A stretch of DNA of 64,000 nucleotides from CAVVYV01 sp963752585 (GTDB lineage: Bacteria; Actinomycetota; Thermoleophilia; Solirubrobacterales; 70-9): NCBI GenBank assembly GCA_963752585.1, contig CAVVYV010000001.1, positions 1-64,000 of the forward strand. The letters are read 5' to 3'. Below, one piece after another: positions 43,894 through 53,386 of the stretch. The number at the start of each line of letters is the position of its first letter. Within the stretch, counting starts at the first letter, position 1. The position numbers were made by a program, and so were the translations under genes. The notes under the pieces were generated by a model. It had not been told where the DNA came from. It was given only the letters and a program-made list of their open reading frames with translations, and did not search any database.

Positions 43894-44738
43894 ATGGCTG
43901 ACTACGCGAACGACGTCCTGGTCGAGACCGACTGGGTCGCAGAGCATCTGACGACGACGACGTCCGGATCGTCGAGGTCGACGAGAACCCGGCGCTCTAC
44001 GCCGAGGCCCACATCCCGGGCGCGATCGGGTTCGACTGGAAGGCCGACCTCCAGGACCAGGTGAAGCGTGACTTCCTCGGGCCGGAGGACTTCGGCGAGC
44101 TGATGGGCAGCCGCGGGATCTCCAACGACCACACCGTGGTCCTCTACGGCGACCGCAACAACTGGTTCGCCGCCTACACCTACTGGTACTTCCGCTACTA
44201 CGGCCACGACAAGGTGAAGCTGATCAACGGGCCGCGCGAGAAGTGGATCGCCGAGGAGCGCGAGACCACCACCGAGGTTCCCTCGCACCCGGCGGCCGAG
44301 TTCAAGGCGAAGAAGGGCGACGAGAAGATCCGGGCCATGCGCGACGAGGTCCTGAAGGCGCTCGACTCGAAGACCCATCTGGTCGACGTCCGCAGCCCCC
44401 AGGAGTACTCGGGCGAGCTGATCGCGATGGCCGGCTACGAGCAGGAGGGCGCCCAGCGCGCCGGCCACATCCCCGGCGCCGCGTCGGTCCCCTGGGCCCA
44501 GGCGGTGAACGAGGACGGCACCTTCAAGTCAGCGGACGAGCTCCGCGAGCTCTACGAGGGCAAGGGCGTGGTCGACGGCAACGACCCGATCATCGCCTAC
44601 TGCCGGATCGGCGAGCGTTCCGCGCACACCTGGTTCGTGCTCTCCGAGCTGCTCGGCGAGAAGGACGTCAAGAACTACGACGGTTCCTGGACCGAGTGGG
44701 GGAACCTCGTCGACGTCCCGATCGAGAAGGACGTCTAG
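43894..44738 (+). CDS. Thiosulfate sulfurtransferase, two rhodanese domains (one frame break)
   Basis: About 281 residues when joined near 43945. MADYANDVLVETDWVAEHL is followed by DDDDVRIVEVDENPALYAEA in the next frame. Tandem rhodanese domains follow; the C-terminal one has THLVDVRSPQEYSG, RAGHIPGAASVPWAQAV and the active cysteine loop AYCRIGERSAHTW. GISNDHTVVLYGDRNNWFAA in the first domain lacks the cysteine, as usual. It transfers sulfur from thiosulfate or similar donors, as in actinobacterial CysA2/SseA. Confidence 0.9.
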
Positions 44739-44753
44739 AGCCGGCCGCTCCAC

Positions 44754-45424
44754 TTAGGCGGCCGCCGCGCTCGCCCTGACTTCACACACGCGGTACCTGA
44801 TGTGGGTGACGCCGGGCGCGGCGTTCGCCTCCATCTGCTCGAGCTCGAGGCCGGGGTCGAGATCGTCCAGGAGCCGCTCGCCTCCGCCGAGCAGGATCGG
44901 GGCGACGCTGATCAGGAACTCGTCGACCAACCCGGCGCGCAGGTACTGCTGGATCGCGTTCGCGCCTCCGGCGATCAATACGTCGTCCCCGCCCGCCGCC
45001 CGTCGCGCTTGCTCGAGCGCCGACTCGATCCCGTCGGTGACGAAGTGGAAGGTGGTCCCGCCCTCCATCTCGACCGGGCTCGCGCTCGTGATGGGTGAGG
45101 ACGAAGACGGGTGCGTGGTACGGCGGATCGTCGCCCCACCAGCCCTTCCAGGAGCCGTCGCCCCAGTCGCCGCCCCCGATCGGCCCGAACATGTTGCGGC
45201 CCATGACCACGGCGCCGAAGCCGGTCTCGAGCTCCTTCACAACCGGGGTGCTGGCGTTGACTTCGCCGCCCTCCTGACCGTGCGCCTCGCGCCAGGCCTT
45301 CAGGCCCGACCATCCAGTCGTGCAGGGCCTCTCCCCCGGTGCCGAGCGGCTCTGTCTTGCTCTGATCCGGGCCGGCGCTGTAGCCGTCCGCGGAGATCGC
45401 CTGCTGGAACCTGAACTTGCTCAT
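44754..45424 (-). CDS. RibD C-terminal/dihydrofolate reductase-like protein (two frame breaks)
   Basis: About 220 residues joined over breaks near 45300 and 45090. MSKFRFQQAISADGYSAGPD is the usual start of stand-alone RibD_C-like reductases. FGAVVMGRNMFGPIGGG with PPYHAPVFVLTHH, then FHFVTDGIESALEQARRAAG, VLIAGGANAIQQYLRAGLVD and LISVAPILLGGGERLL follow. These proteins bind NADPH and have various or unknown substrates. Confidence 0.82.
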
Positions 45425-45488
45425 CCTGCCTCCAGTGGTTGGTTAAGGAGTGACTTAAGTATGCAATACCCGATGGAGCCATCGCGCT

Positions 45489-45980
45489 CTACGAGGAGAG
45501 TTCGCCGACGATCCGGGCGGTGGCGCCCCAGATCAGCGCGTCGCCGACCAGATAGCTGTCGGTCTTGATCGGCATCCCGCGACGGACCAGCCGGCGCTTC
45601 CCGTAACCGGCCCGCAGGTCCTCGAGGGAGGCGACGAGGACGCTCTCGACCTCGGCGGGGTTGGGCTCGAAGCGCAGCCCCTCCTCGATCAGCCCGACGA
45701 ACGGGTGGATCTTGTAGCCGGTGACGAAGGTGCCGACCGGCGGCAGGGCGCCGGCGATCTCGACCCGGTCGCGGTCGAGCCCGATCTCCTCCTCGGCCTC
45801 GCGCAGGGCGGTCTCGATCAGCTCCTCGCCGGGGTCGCGGCGGCCGCCGGGGAAGGAGACCTCGCCGGCGTGGCGGCGCAGGTCGCCGCGGCGCTCGGTG
45901 AAGACCAGGCCCGGGTTCTCGGGCCAGCCGTGCATCGGGATCAGGACCGCGGCCTCGGTGCGGCCTCCGGCCGCGTCCAT
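45489..45980 (-). CDS. NUDIX hydrolase (CoA pyrophosphatase-like)
   Basis: A 163-residue protein from ATG 45980. The NUDIX box is complete: GGRRDPGEELIETALREAEE then EIGLDRDRVEIAG; FVTGYKIHPFVGLIEE resembles the NudL CoA pyrophosphatase group. Homology continues upstream of the ATG in frame (PSDLSALLLSPAEASR), where a stop at the far end leaves no start codon. A frame error or a missing start is therefore likely, and the natural protein is about 20 residues longer. Confidence 0.82.
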   Translation of the reverse strand: MDAAGGRTEAAVLIPMHGWPENPGLVFTERRGDLRRHAGEVSFPGGRRDPGEELIETALREAEEEIGLDRDRVEIAGALPPVGTFVTGYKIHPFVGLIEEGLRFEPNPAEVESVLVASLEDLRAGYGKRRLVRRGMPIKTDSYLVGDALIWGATARIVGELSS

Positions 45981-46091
45981 CCGCGAGGCCTCGGCTGGGC
46001 TCAGGAGAAGGGCGCTGAGGTCGGAAGGCGTGGGGCCACGGGAGTACGCTGCTCATTGAACCAGCGTGTCCCTGAGATGAAGGTGGTGGCG

Positions 46092-46660
46092 ATGGCGAAG
46101 GCGCTGCTGATCATCGACTTCCAGAACGACTTCACGCCGGGCGGCGCGCTGGCGGTCGCCGGAGGTGACGAGATCGCGGAGCCGGTCAAGCGGCTGGCTC
46201 GCGAGTTCGAGCACGTGCTGGCGACCCGGGACTGGCACCCACCCGATCACGCCTCGTTCGAGACCCGAGGGCGGTCCCTGGCCCGTCCACTGCGTCCAGG
46301 GCACCCACGGCGCCGAGTTCCACCCGGCGATGAGCGAGGTCGAGGTCGAGGCGGTGGTGGACGTCGGCGTCGGGCGCGAGGACGAGGGCTATTCGGGGTT
46401 CGAGAAGTCGAGGCTCGAGCGGCTGCTGCGCGAGCGCGGGGTGGACGAGGTCGCCGTCGTCGGCCTGGCGACCGACTACTGCGTCCGGGCCTCGGCGATC
46501 GACGCCGCGCGACTGGGCTTCGACACCACCGTGGTCACCGACGCGATTCGCGCGGTCGAGGTCGAGCCCGGGGACGGCGAGCGGGCGCTCGAGGAGATGC
46601 AGCGCCGCCGGCGCGAAGCTGGCGACCTCGGACGAGCTGCTCGCCGCGGCCCGCGGCTAG
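46092..46660 (+). CDS. pncA: Nicotinamidase/isochorismatase family (two frame breaks)
   Basis: About 190 residues when joined near 46268 and 46608. MAKALLIIDFQNDFTPGGAL carries the catalytic aspartate, ATRDWHPPDHASFE the metal histidines, VHCVQGTHGAEFHPAM the family middle, and VVGLATDYCVRASAIDAARL the nucleophilic cysteine. This set points to nicotinamidase, which converts nicotinamide to nicotinate in NAD salvage. The start at 46092 has AAGGTGG before it; ATG 46077 is also open. The gene is convergent with the SDR gene and the stops overlap. Confidence 0.85.
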
Positions 46661-47479
46661 ATGATCACCTGGACGGTGCCGCCGTCGACGCTCCAGGCGG
46701 CGCCGGCGACATAGGAGGCGTGCTCGGAGCAGAGGAAGGCGATCGCGCCGGCGATCTCCTCGACCTCGGCGAGGCGGCCGATCGGCCGCTTGCCGCCGGC
46801 CGCCTCCAGCGCGCTGCTCGCGGCTGTCGTGGCCGCCCATCTCCTTCGACTGGTCGAGCAGCCCCTCCGGCTCCATCCACAGCTCCGACTTCACCGGGCC
46901 CGGGCAGATCGCGTTCACGAGCACCCCGTCGGGGGCGCAGCGATCGGCGTAGAGGCGGGAGAGGGAGAGCTCGGCGGCCTTCGCGACCGAGTACTCGGGC
47001 ATCGCCGCGGAGGGGCGCTTGCCCGCGGTGCTCGAGACGTTCACTACCCGGCCCCAGCCGCGCTCGCGCATCGCCGGCACCCCGGCCCGCATCAGCCGCA
47101 TCGGCGCCATCACGTTCAGCTCCCAGGCCGCGTACCAGTCCTCCTCGGGGACGTCGTCGAGGTCGCGCCAGCGGGCGGTGCCGGCGTTGTTGACGAGGAC
47201 GTCGAGCTGGCCGAACCGCTGCTCGGCCTCGGCGACGACCGTCGCGGCCGCCTCGGGCTCGCTCAGGTCGGAGGCGAGCGACTCCGCCTCGCCACCGCTC
47301 TTCTCTCCGGCCGCGGCGCACTCGTCGGCCGCCTCCAGCAGCCGCTCCTCGGTCCGGGCGACCAGCAGCACCTTCGCTCCTTCGGCGCAGAGAATCCGTG
47401 CGGTCGCTCTGCCGATCCCCCGGCTCGCACCGGTGACGACGCAGCTCGCGCCCTCAGTCCGAGATCCACGGCGGCGCCA
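46657..47479 (-). CDS. Short-chain dehydrogenase/reductase (frame breaks near both ends)
   Basis: About 270 residues. From ATG 47479, which overlaps the OsmC stop (TGATG), it reads MAPPWIS and, after an indel near 47458, VVTGASRGIGRATARIL, the NAD(P) motif. LDVLVNNAGTARW, RVVNVSSTAGKRP with the catalytic serine, and PEYSVAKAAELSLSRL with Tyr and Lys follow; the last part, after a shift near 46830, is IAFLCSEHASYVAGAAWSVD. It is a classical SDR of unknown substrate, possibly an acetoacetyl-CoA or sugar reductase. Confidence 0.85.
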
Positions 47480-47898
47480 TCAGTCGGCGAGCATCTCCAG
47501 CGAGTCCGTGATCTCGACATCCTGCGCCTTCAGAGTGCGGTGGACCGGGCAGTTGCCGGCGATCACCAGGATGCGCTCGCGCTGCTCGTCGCTGAGCGCC
47601 TCCTCGAGCGGCGACCGGATCGTCGAGCTCGAAGCTGGGGTGCGCCGCTCGCCGGTGTCGTACTCCGCAGTCGACCTCGACCGCGCCCAGATCCCACCCC
47701 TTCCGGTCGGCGTACATCTCGATCGTGATCGCGGTGCAACTCGCGAGCGAGGCGGCGAGCAGCTCGGTCGGGCGGGGACCGGCGTCGGTCCCGCCCTCGT
47801 CCTCTGGCTCGTCCGCGATCAGGCGGTGGTCGCGGATCAAGACCTCGATGCTCGTAGCCCTTGCGGCGGACGGCGACCGCGCTACGCGTCGTTGCCAT
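47479..47898 (-). CDS. OsmC/Ohr-like protein (two frame breaks)
   Basis: About 138 residues joined near 47855 and 47625. It starts MATTRSAVAVRRKGYE, then DAGPRPTELLAASLASCTAI with TIEMYADRKGWDLGAVEVDC and RILVIAGNCPVHRTLKAQDV. The two cysteines in ASLASCTAI and AGNCPVHRTL are the peroxidatic pair of OsmC-type hydroperoxide reductases. It overlaps both the adenosyltransferase gene upstream and the SDR gene downstream, so it is in an operon. Confidence 0.82.
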
Positions 47899-48467
47899 CT
47901 TTGGACTCCCTTCTGCCCGCGAACAGCTGCGGGTTCGGTTCATCGGCGAATCGCGCCATCGCGAAGGCGAGGTCGGAGGCGCGGTTCAGAAAGCGGAGGA
48001 CCGCCTCGGAGGCGAGGCCCTCCGAGTCGCGGAGGCGACCACCCGGCGCTCGGCGCGCCGGATCGCGGTCCGGGCGACGTCGAGCGCCGCGGAGAGCTCG
48101 GTCCCGCCGGGGATCACGAACTGCGGCGGCAGATCGACCTGGCGCATGTAGCGGTCGATGTCCACCTCGAGCGCCTCGACCATCCCATCGGTGACCCTGC
48201 TCACCTCGTCCTCCAGGCGCTCGCTCGCCTCCGGCGCGGTGGCGAGCTCGGCCCCGGCGACGAACAGGTCCGCTGGAGCTGGAGGAGATCGGTACCGAGG
48301 TCGCGATGCTTCCGGGAGCCGCAGAGGGCGCGGGCGACGCCGAGGGCGGAGTTGGCCTCGTCGATCGAGCCGTAGGCCTCGGTGCGGGCGTCGTGCTTGG
48401 CGACCCGGCCGCCGTACCAGAGCGAGGTGCTGCCGTCGTCGCCCTTCTTCGTGTAGATCTTGACCAC
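47882..48467 (-). CDS. Cob(I)alamin adenosyltransferase, PduO type (two frame breaks)
   Basis: About 195 residues joined near 48270 and 48030. MVKIYTKKGDDGSTSLWYGG and KHDARTEAYGSIDEANSALG are the ATP-binding start of PduO enzymes. FVIPGGTELSAALDVARTAI and RRAERRVVA hold the conserved Arg residues, and it ends EAVLRFLNRASDLAFAMARF. It makes adenosylcobalamin from cob(I)alamin and ATP. It lies 9 bases after the DUF1015 gene and overlaps OsmC by 17 bases. Confidence 0.88.
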
Positions 48468-48476
48468 GGTCCGAGC

Positions 48477-49725
48477 CTAACTGAGCGGGTTGAAGACGAT
48501 CCCGGTGAGCAGCTTCGGGAAGAAGTAGGTCGACTTCGGCGGCATCGTCTCGCCGGCCGCCGCGACCTCCCGGACCAGCTCCACCGGGGTCGGCCCGAGG
48601 AAGAAGGCGGCGTCGTATTCGCCCTCCCGGAGCTTCGCGATCGCCTCGCCGGCATCGGGGGTGTAGCCGAGGCCGCGCTTGGCGCCGATGTCGTCCGCGC
48701 TCAGGCCGACGGCGCCGATCAGGAAGACCCGCTCGAGGATCGCCGCGTCGAGGCGGCGGTAGGGCTCGGAGCGATCGCCGAGCTCGCGCTCCAACATTCC
48801 CTCGTCCTTCAGGCGCAGCCGCCACGGCGTCTGATGGTGAGCGTCGATGTAGCCGAAGGTCCCGGGAGGGTCGTCGGGCGAGGGGACGATCTCGGCCTCG
48901 GCGACCTCCTCCTGCTCGAACTCCGCCGTTAGCCGCGGAGCGGATGCCCTCGCGCTGCTCCTCGGTGAGGTCTTTGAGCAGGCGGTGGGTGGGAAAGACG
49001 GTGAGGCCGGGGTCCTCGAGCGCGACCAGCGCCATCAGGACGTAGTCGGCCCCGCCGCCCGGCCCGATCTCGCGCTGGTAGGCCAGCGAGGTCTCGTAGC
49101 GGTGGTGGCCGTCGGCGATCAGCAGCTCGCCGTCGGCGAGCTCCGCGGCGATCGCCTCGTGCACCCCGGGGTCGCCGACCCGCCAGACACGGTGGGTGGT
49201 GCCCTCGTCATCGGTGACCTCGTCCCACGGGTCCTCGAGGGCGGGGCCGATGTGCCGCCAGGCGTCGCCGGGATGGAGCGAGAAGATCGGGGAGAGGTTG
49301 TTCCGGGTGGCTCGGGTGAGGCGGAGGCGGTCCTCCTTCGGCCCCGGCTGGGTGCGCTCGTGGGGGCGGATGCCCTCGCCGTAGGGAGCGAGCCGGACCC
49401 GGGCGAGGAAGCCCCGGCGGGTGAGGCGACGGCCGTCGGGGGAGTCGTAGTCCTGCTCCAGCGCCCAGATCGCCGGCTCGTCGTCTTCGACCAGGACGCC
49501 CTCGTCCTTCCAGGAGCCGAGCAGACTCGCCGCGTGCTCGTACGGGTCGTCTCCACCGGGATCCCGCGGGAGGTCGACCTCGACGACGTTGTATCGGGAG
49601 CGGCCCGCGAGCTTCGCCCGCTGCTGATCATCGATCACGTCGTACGGCGGAGAGGTGACCGCCGACAGCGATCCCACCTTGCCGAGGTCGTAGTGCAAAG
49701 CCCGCAGTGGTTCGACCCCAGCCAT
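48477..49725 (-). CDS. DUF1015 protein (one frame break)
   Basis: About 415 residues joined near 48930. It opens MAGVEPLRALHYDLGKVGSL and SAVTSPPYDVIDDQQRAKLA and contains GELLIADGHHRYETSLAYQR, the His-rich signature of DUF1015, also called the SerK/ParB-like-fold kinase group. The C-terminal part is TFGYIDAHHQTPWRLRLKDE and STYFFPKLLTGIVFNPLS. Some relatives are free-serine kinases; activity here cannot be told. It leads the adenosyltransferase/OsmC/SDR operon and lies next to tRNA-Pro. Confidence 0.85.
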
Positions 49726-49753
49726 CGCGGCGGAACCCTAGACTCGTTCCGTT

Positions 49754-49827
49754 CGGGGCGTGGCGCAGCCTGGTAGCGCGTTCGCTTTGGGGGCGAAAGG
49801 TCCCGGGTTCGAATCCCGGCGCCCCGA
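49754..49827 (+). tRNA. tRNA-Pro (anticodon TGG)
   Basis: A 74-base cloverleaf. The acceptor stem pairs CGGGGCG with CGCCCCG, the D arm has GCGCAGCCTGGTAGCGC, the anticodon stem TTCGC/GCGAA encloses the loop TTTGGGG, and the T arm GGGTTCGAATCCC is standard. CCA is not encoded. Confidence 0.95.
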
Positions 49828-49841
49828 CTCTCCGGCCCCTA

Positions 49842-50172
49842 TTAGCTCTTCGCGGCGAGGGCGAAGGGGCTGCCCTCGGAGTCGCGGCAGATCGCCCAGC
49901 GCTCGCCCGGGTGGATCACCGAGCCGCCGAGCTCCTCGATCCGCTCGAGCGTCTCTGGGAAGGTCGGCGACCGTGAAGTAGGGGAGGGAGGCGGTGTCGC
50001 CGGGGCCCGGGCCGCGCTCGTGGATACCGAGTCGAAGCCCGTCGGCCTCGGCTTCCCACCCCGAGCCGGCGTCGGCCCCCCGCGGAGCGAGCGTTGCCCC
50101 GAGAATCCCCTCCCAGAAACGCAGGGCGCGATCGGGGTCATCGGCGGGGAACTCGATCAGCGGCGTGGGCAC
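49842..50172 (-). CDS. VOC/glyoxalase-family protein (one frame break)
   Basis: About 110 residues joined near 49965. PLIEFPADDPDRALRFWEGI starts the beta-alpha-beta module, ASLPYFTVADL and ETLERIEELGGSVIHPGERW follow, and it ends AICRDSEGSPFALAAKS. Metal ligands are not clearly all present. Such single-module proteins act as dioxygenase/lyase relatives or resistance proteins; no function is assigned. Confidence 0.8.
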
Positions 50173-50229
50173 GCGCCGAGTATGGCCGCTCTCAGCCCTG
50201 ATCGCGATCGCGGCGCCAGCCCACGGGCT

Positions 50230-50246
50230 CTCACCTTGCTCTCATC
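50230..50246 (+). promoter_or_regulatory. Direct repeat CTCAYC-N5-CTCATC, site A, before the two-component genes
   Basis: CTCACC (50230-50235) and CTCATC (50241-50246) are repeated with an 11-base period, one helix turn, 34 bases before the response regulator ATG. The same layout occurs at 52808-52824 and 53285-53312. It fits an OmpR-type regulator binding as a tandem dimer, here probably the product of 50280. Confidence 0.55.
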
Positions 50247-50279
50247 TTTGGGCAAGACTCTTAAGCGCATGGGGCAGCG

Positions 50280-50954
50280 ATGCGCGTTCTGATCGTCGAG
50301 GACGAGGTCAAGATGGCCTCCCTGATTCGGCGTGGGATGCGGGAGGAGGGGATGGCCGCCGACGTCGCCGTTCGCGGCGAGGACGCCCTCTGGATGGCGG
50401 GCTCGACCGACTACGACGCGATCGTGCTCGACGTGATGCTGCCCGGGATCGACGGGTTCGAGACCTGCCGGCGACTTCGCGCCGACGGGGTCTGGTCGCC
50501 GATCCTGATGCTCACCGCGCGCGATTCGGTCGAGGACCGGGTCTCGGGACTCGACGGCGGCGCCGACGACTACCTGACCAAGCCGTTCTCATTCGGCGAG
50601 CTCCTCGCCCGCCTCCGGGCGCTCGCCCGTCGCGGGCCGGTGGAGCGCCCCGTCCTGCTCGAGGTCGGCGATCTCCGCCTCGACCCGGCAACCCGCCAGG
50701 TCTGGCGAGGCGATGCCGAGATCCCGCTCTCGGCGAAGGAGTTCTCGCTGCTGGAAGTGTTCATGCGCCGCCCCGGCGAGGTCCTCTCCCGCTTCCAGCT
50801 CCTCGAGCACGGCTGGGACTACGACTACGAGAACCGCTCCAACGTGATCGATGTCTACGTCCGTTACCTGCGCGAGAAGGTCGACCGGCCCTTCAGCCGG
50901 GACAGCATCGAGACCGTCCGCGGCGCCGGATACCGGCTGCGCAAGGAGTCGTGA
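50280..50954 (+). CDS. OmpR/PhoB-family response regulator
   Basis: A 224-residue regulator. The receiver domain runs from MRVLIVEDEVKMASLIRRGM, with the phospho-accepting Asp in AIVLDVMLPGIDG, the Thr in LMLTARDSVED and the Lys in DDYLTKPFSF. The winged helix begins near residue 125 (LEVGDLRLDPATRQVWRGD, FSLLEVFMRRPGEVLSR) and contains SNVIDVYVRYLREKVDR with the final VRGAGYRL. It overlaps the sensor kinase gene by 4 bases (GTGA). Confidence 0.95.
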   Translation: MRVLIVEDEVKMASLIRRGMREEGMAADVAVRGEDALWMAGSTDYDAIVLDVMLPGIDGFETCRRLRADGVWSPILMLTARDSVEDRVSGLDGGADDYLTKPFSFGELLARLRALARRGPVERPVLLEVGDLRLDPATRQVWRGDAEIPLSAKEFSLLEVFMRRPGEVLSRFQLLEHGWDYDYENRSNVIDVYVRYLREKVDRPFSRDSIETVRGAGYRLRKES

Positions 50955-52319
50955 TCGCCGACCGGCTCTCGATCCGGGCGAAGCTCACCGCGGCGTTCGC
51001 CGCGGCGCTCGTCCTGGTGCTCGCGGTGGCGGCCCTGTTCATCTACGTGCGGGTCGCCGACAGCCTCAACGAGAACATCGACAACGGCCTCAATGCCCGC
51101 GCCAACGACCTGGCGGCGATTGGTCGCCGGCTCCAGCGGCCCACCCGACCTCGGCAGCGGGGGCCTGATCGAGAGCGAGGAGGGCTTCTCGCAGATCCTG
51201 GACCAGAATGGGAATGTCGTCGCCTCGACCTTGCCGCCGGGCCAGCGCCCGCTCGATCCCTCCGAGGTCCAGCGCGCCACCCAGGGCTCGATCCAGATCG
51301 GCGATCGGGAGGTTCCCAGCATCGAGGGCGAGGCGAGGATCATCGCCAGCCCCGCCGACTCCGCCTCCGGCTCGTTTGTCGTCGTCGCCGGCGCCTCGAC
51401 CCAGGATCGCAGCGAGACCCTCTCGGGTCTCGTCGGCACCTTCCTGATCGGCGCCCCGATCGCGATCCTGATCGCCTGCGGGCTCGGATACCTGCTGGCC
51501 GGCCGCGCCCTGATGCCGGTGGAGGCGATGCGACGCCGGGCTCGCGAGATCACCCTCGAGCGAAGCGGCGAGCGGCTGCCGCTTCCCCGCGCCGACGACG
51601 AGATCCACCAGCTCGGCGCCACCCTGAACGAGATGCTCGACCGGATCGAGGCCTCGCTCGAGCGCGAGCGCGTTTTCGTCGCTGACGCCAGTCACGAGCT
51701 CCGGGGACCGCTCGCCGTCCTGCGCACTGAGCTCGAGATCGCGGGCCGCCAGGAGCGCTCGCCCGAGGAGCTCCGGGCCGCGCTGGGCTCGGCCGCCGAA
51801 GAGGTCGACCGGCTGTCCCAGCTTGCCGAGGACCTGCTGGTGATCGCGAGGTCCGACCAAGGCCGGCTGCCGATCACCCGCGAGCGGGTTGACCTCCAGA
51901 CGCTGCTCGAGCGAGTCCGGGAGCGATTCGCTCGCCGGGCAACCGATCGAGGGCGGCAGATCGTGATCGACGCGGGCGACTCCGACTCCGCGGAGCTCGA
52001 CCCTCTCCGGATCGAGCAGGCGCTCGGCAACCTGATCGAGAACGCGCTCCGCCATGGCGGCGGCGAGGTCCGGCTCAGCGCCCGGAGCGAGAACGGGGCC
52101 ACGGTCTTCGAGGTCTCCGATCACGGTCAGGGTTTTCCCGATGGGTTCGAGGCGAAGGCGTTCGAGCGCTTCACCCGCGCCGATGAGGGCCGGACCGGCG
52201 GCGGCGCCGGGCTCGGCCTCGCGATCGCCCGGGCGATCGCGGTCGCTCATGGAGGCACGGTGGAGATCTCCGCCTCGAGGGCGGTCGCGACCACCCTCCG
52301 AATCACCCTCCCGCGCTGA
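50951..52319 (+). CDS. HAMP-type sensor histidine kinase (one frame break)
   Basis: About 456 residues joined near 51130. It has an N-terminal helix (KLTAAFAAALVLVLAVAALF), an extracellular sensor domain, a second helix (LIGAPIAILIACGLGYLLAG) and HAMP. The H-box is VFVADASHELRGPLAVLRTE, with the phosphorylated His in SHELR. ATP-binding boxes are NLIENALRHGGG (N), VSDHGQGFP (G1) and GGGAGLGLAIARAIA (G2). It pairs with the regulator before it. The conserved neighbours are PepSY-like exported proteins, a common association. Confidence 0.93.
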
Positions 52320-52346
52320 GCCGCTCGCTCAGCTTGAGTCCGGCGA

Positions 52347-52378
52347 CCCGAGAGGGCCAGTCACCCGGCCCTCTCGGG
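52347..52378. terminator. Bidirectional hairpin terminator between convergent genes
   Basis: CCCGAGAGGGCC and GGCCCTCTCGGG form a perfect 12-pair stem with an 8-base loop, midway between the kinase stop (52319) and the stop of the convergent PepSY-like gene (52386). Confidence 0.8.
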
Positions 52379-52385
52379 GGCAGGC

Positions 52386-52754
52386 TCAGTCGTCAGCTCC
52401 CTCTCCGCTCTCGTTCTCTCCGCTCTCGTTCTCCTCGCCGGATCCCGAATCGTCATCGGCCTCGGATCCGACCGCCTGGTTCGAGCCACTCACGTAGACC
52501 TCGACCTGCGAGCCGTCGTCGCGCTTGACCTCGACCTCGTAGGCGCCGGGGCCGTCGCCGTCCTGGCGCTCGACCTCGAGGACGGTGCCGCCGCCGACCT
52601 GCTCGAGCGCGGCGCGCTTCGCCGCCTCCGCCTCGGGGCCGCTGGCCTGCTCCTCGGAGTCGCCGCCGCCGACCGCGTAGGCGACGCCGATCCCACCGGC
52701 TGCGACGGCTACAACGGCCCCGCCGGCCGCGAGCAACCTTCGATCGATCTTCAT
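52386..52754 (-). CDS. PepSY-like exported protein with an acidic tail
   Basis: About 122 residues from ATG 52754 (MKIDRRLLAAGGAVVAVAAG), with GGAGGG at good spacing; ATG 52763 is too close to that site. A membrane or signal helix is followed by a small domain (EEQASGPEAEAAKRAALEQV, VLEVERQDGDGPGAYEVEVK) of the PepSY pattern, then a Ser/Glu/Gly/Asp-rich tail. PepSY domains often inhibit proteases or modulate sensor kinases. It faces a paralogue on the other strand. Confidence 0.78.
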   Translation of the reverse strand: MKIDRRLLAAGGAVVAVAAGGIGVAYAVGGGDSEEQASGPEAEAAKRAALEQVGGGTVLEVERQDGDGPGAYEVEVKRDDGSQVEVYVSGSNQAVGSEADDDSGSGEENESGENESGEGADD

Positions 52755-52807
52755 CTCACTCATCCCTCCGTCCGGTTGGATTTCCAGCACCGGTCGTACC
52801 AAGTCCC

Positions 52808-52824
52808 GATGAGTTGGGGATGAA
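52808..52824 (-). promoter_or_regulatory. Direct repeat TTCATC-N5-CTCATC, site C, between the divergent PepSY genes
   Basis: On the minus strand TTCATC (52824-52819) and CTCATC (52813-52808) repeat with an 11-base period, 54 bases before the ATG at 52754. The spacing is identical to that of sites A and B. Confidence 0.5.
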
Positions 52825-52910
52825 AGCGCCGCGAACGGCCTAATCGCCGCCTCACCCGCGCTGGACAAGCTGGCCTCCGAAGCAGCAAGAAACCCGAAAG
52901 GAGAACCAGC

Positions 52911-53237
52911 ATGTCCCGATTGAAGAAGCTCATCCTCGTCGGCGGCGCGGTCACCGCGCTCGCCGCCGGCGGCGCCGCAGTCGCGGGTGCCGTCGGTGGC
53001 GGCGACGATGGCGACGAGCAGGCGACAGGCCCGGGTGCCGACAGCGCGCGGGAAGCGGCGCTGAAGATCACCGACGGCGGAACGGCCAATTCGGTCGAGC
53101 GCGACGGTGAGAACGGTGCCACCTGGGAGGTCGAGGTGACGAAGGCCGACGGCAAGACCGTCGACGTCCGTCTCGACGATCAGTACGGCCTCGTCGTGAT
53201 CGAGGGCGACAGCGACCAGGCCGAGTCAGGCAACTGA
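52911..53237 (+). CDS. PepSY-like exported protein
   Basis: A 108-residue protein with an N-terminal helix (LKKLILVGGAVTALAAGGAA) then SAREAALKITDGGTANSVER and WEVEVTKADGKTVDVRLDDQ, a standard PepSY module. AAAGGAGAACCAGC gives a strong ribosome site. It is a paralogue of the divergent protein at 52386-52754, sharing the GGGD...EQA(T/S)GP linker, and was likely made by duplication. Confidence 0.82.
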   Translation: MSRLKKLILVGGAVTALAAGGAAVAGAVGGGDDGDEQATGPGADSAREAALKITDGGTANSVERDGENGATWEVEVTKADGKTVDVRLDDQYGLVVIEGDSDQAESGN

Positions 53238-53254
53238 CACCAGCGCCTGGGCGG

Positions 53255-53287
53255 GAGAGCGGCGGGCGCTTGTCGTCCGCCGCTCTC
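53255..53287. terminator. Hairpin terminator after the PepSY gene
   Basis: GAGAGCGGCGG and CCGCCGCTCTC form a perfect 11-pair stem with an 11-base loop, 18 bases after the PepSY stop. Its right arm touches the first repeat of site B. Confidence 0.7.
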
Positions 53288-53312
53288 AGCTCGTCCTCAT
53301 TCCCCTCTCATC
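53285..53312 (+). promoter_or_regulatory. Triple direct repeat CTCA(GC/TT/TC), site B, before the lipoprotein gene
   Basis: CTCAGC (53285), CTCATT (53296) and CTCATC (53307) occur at exact 11-base steps, 75 bases before the lipoprotein ATG. The match to sites A and C suggests one regulator controls all four genes. Confidence 0.55.
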
Positions 53313-53386
53313 TGGCCTCCATAGACCTCGAGGCAGAGGCAAGCCCGGGACGGGTCCTCACAGGGATCCAGACGGAGGGAGACGAG

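Noticed and set aside
47454..47500. MAPPWISD as a tiny separate peptide gene after OsmC
   Set aside because: It is the start of the SDR gene, which continues in another frame as VVTGASRGIG after a one-base indel.
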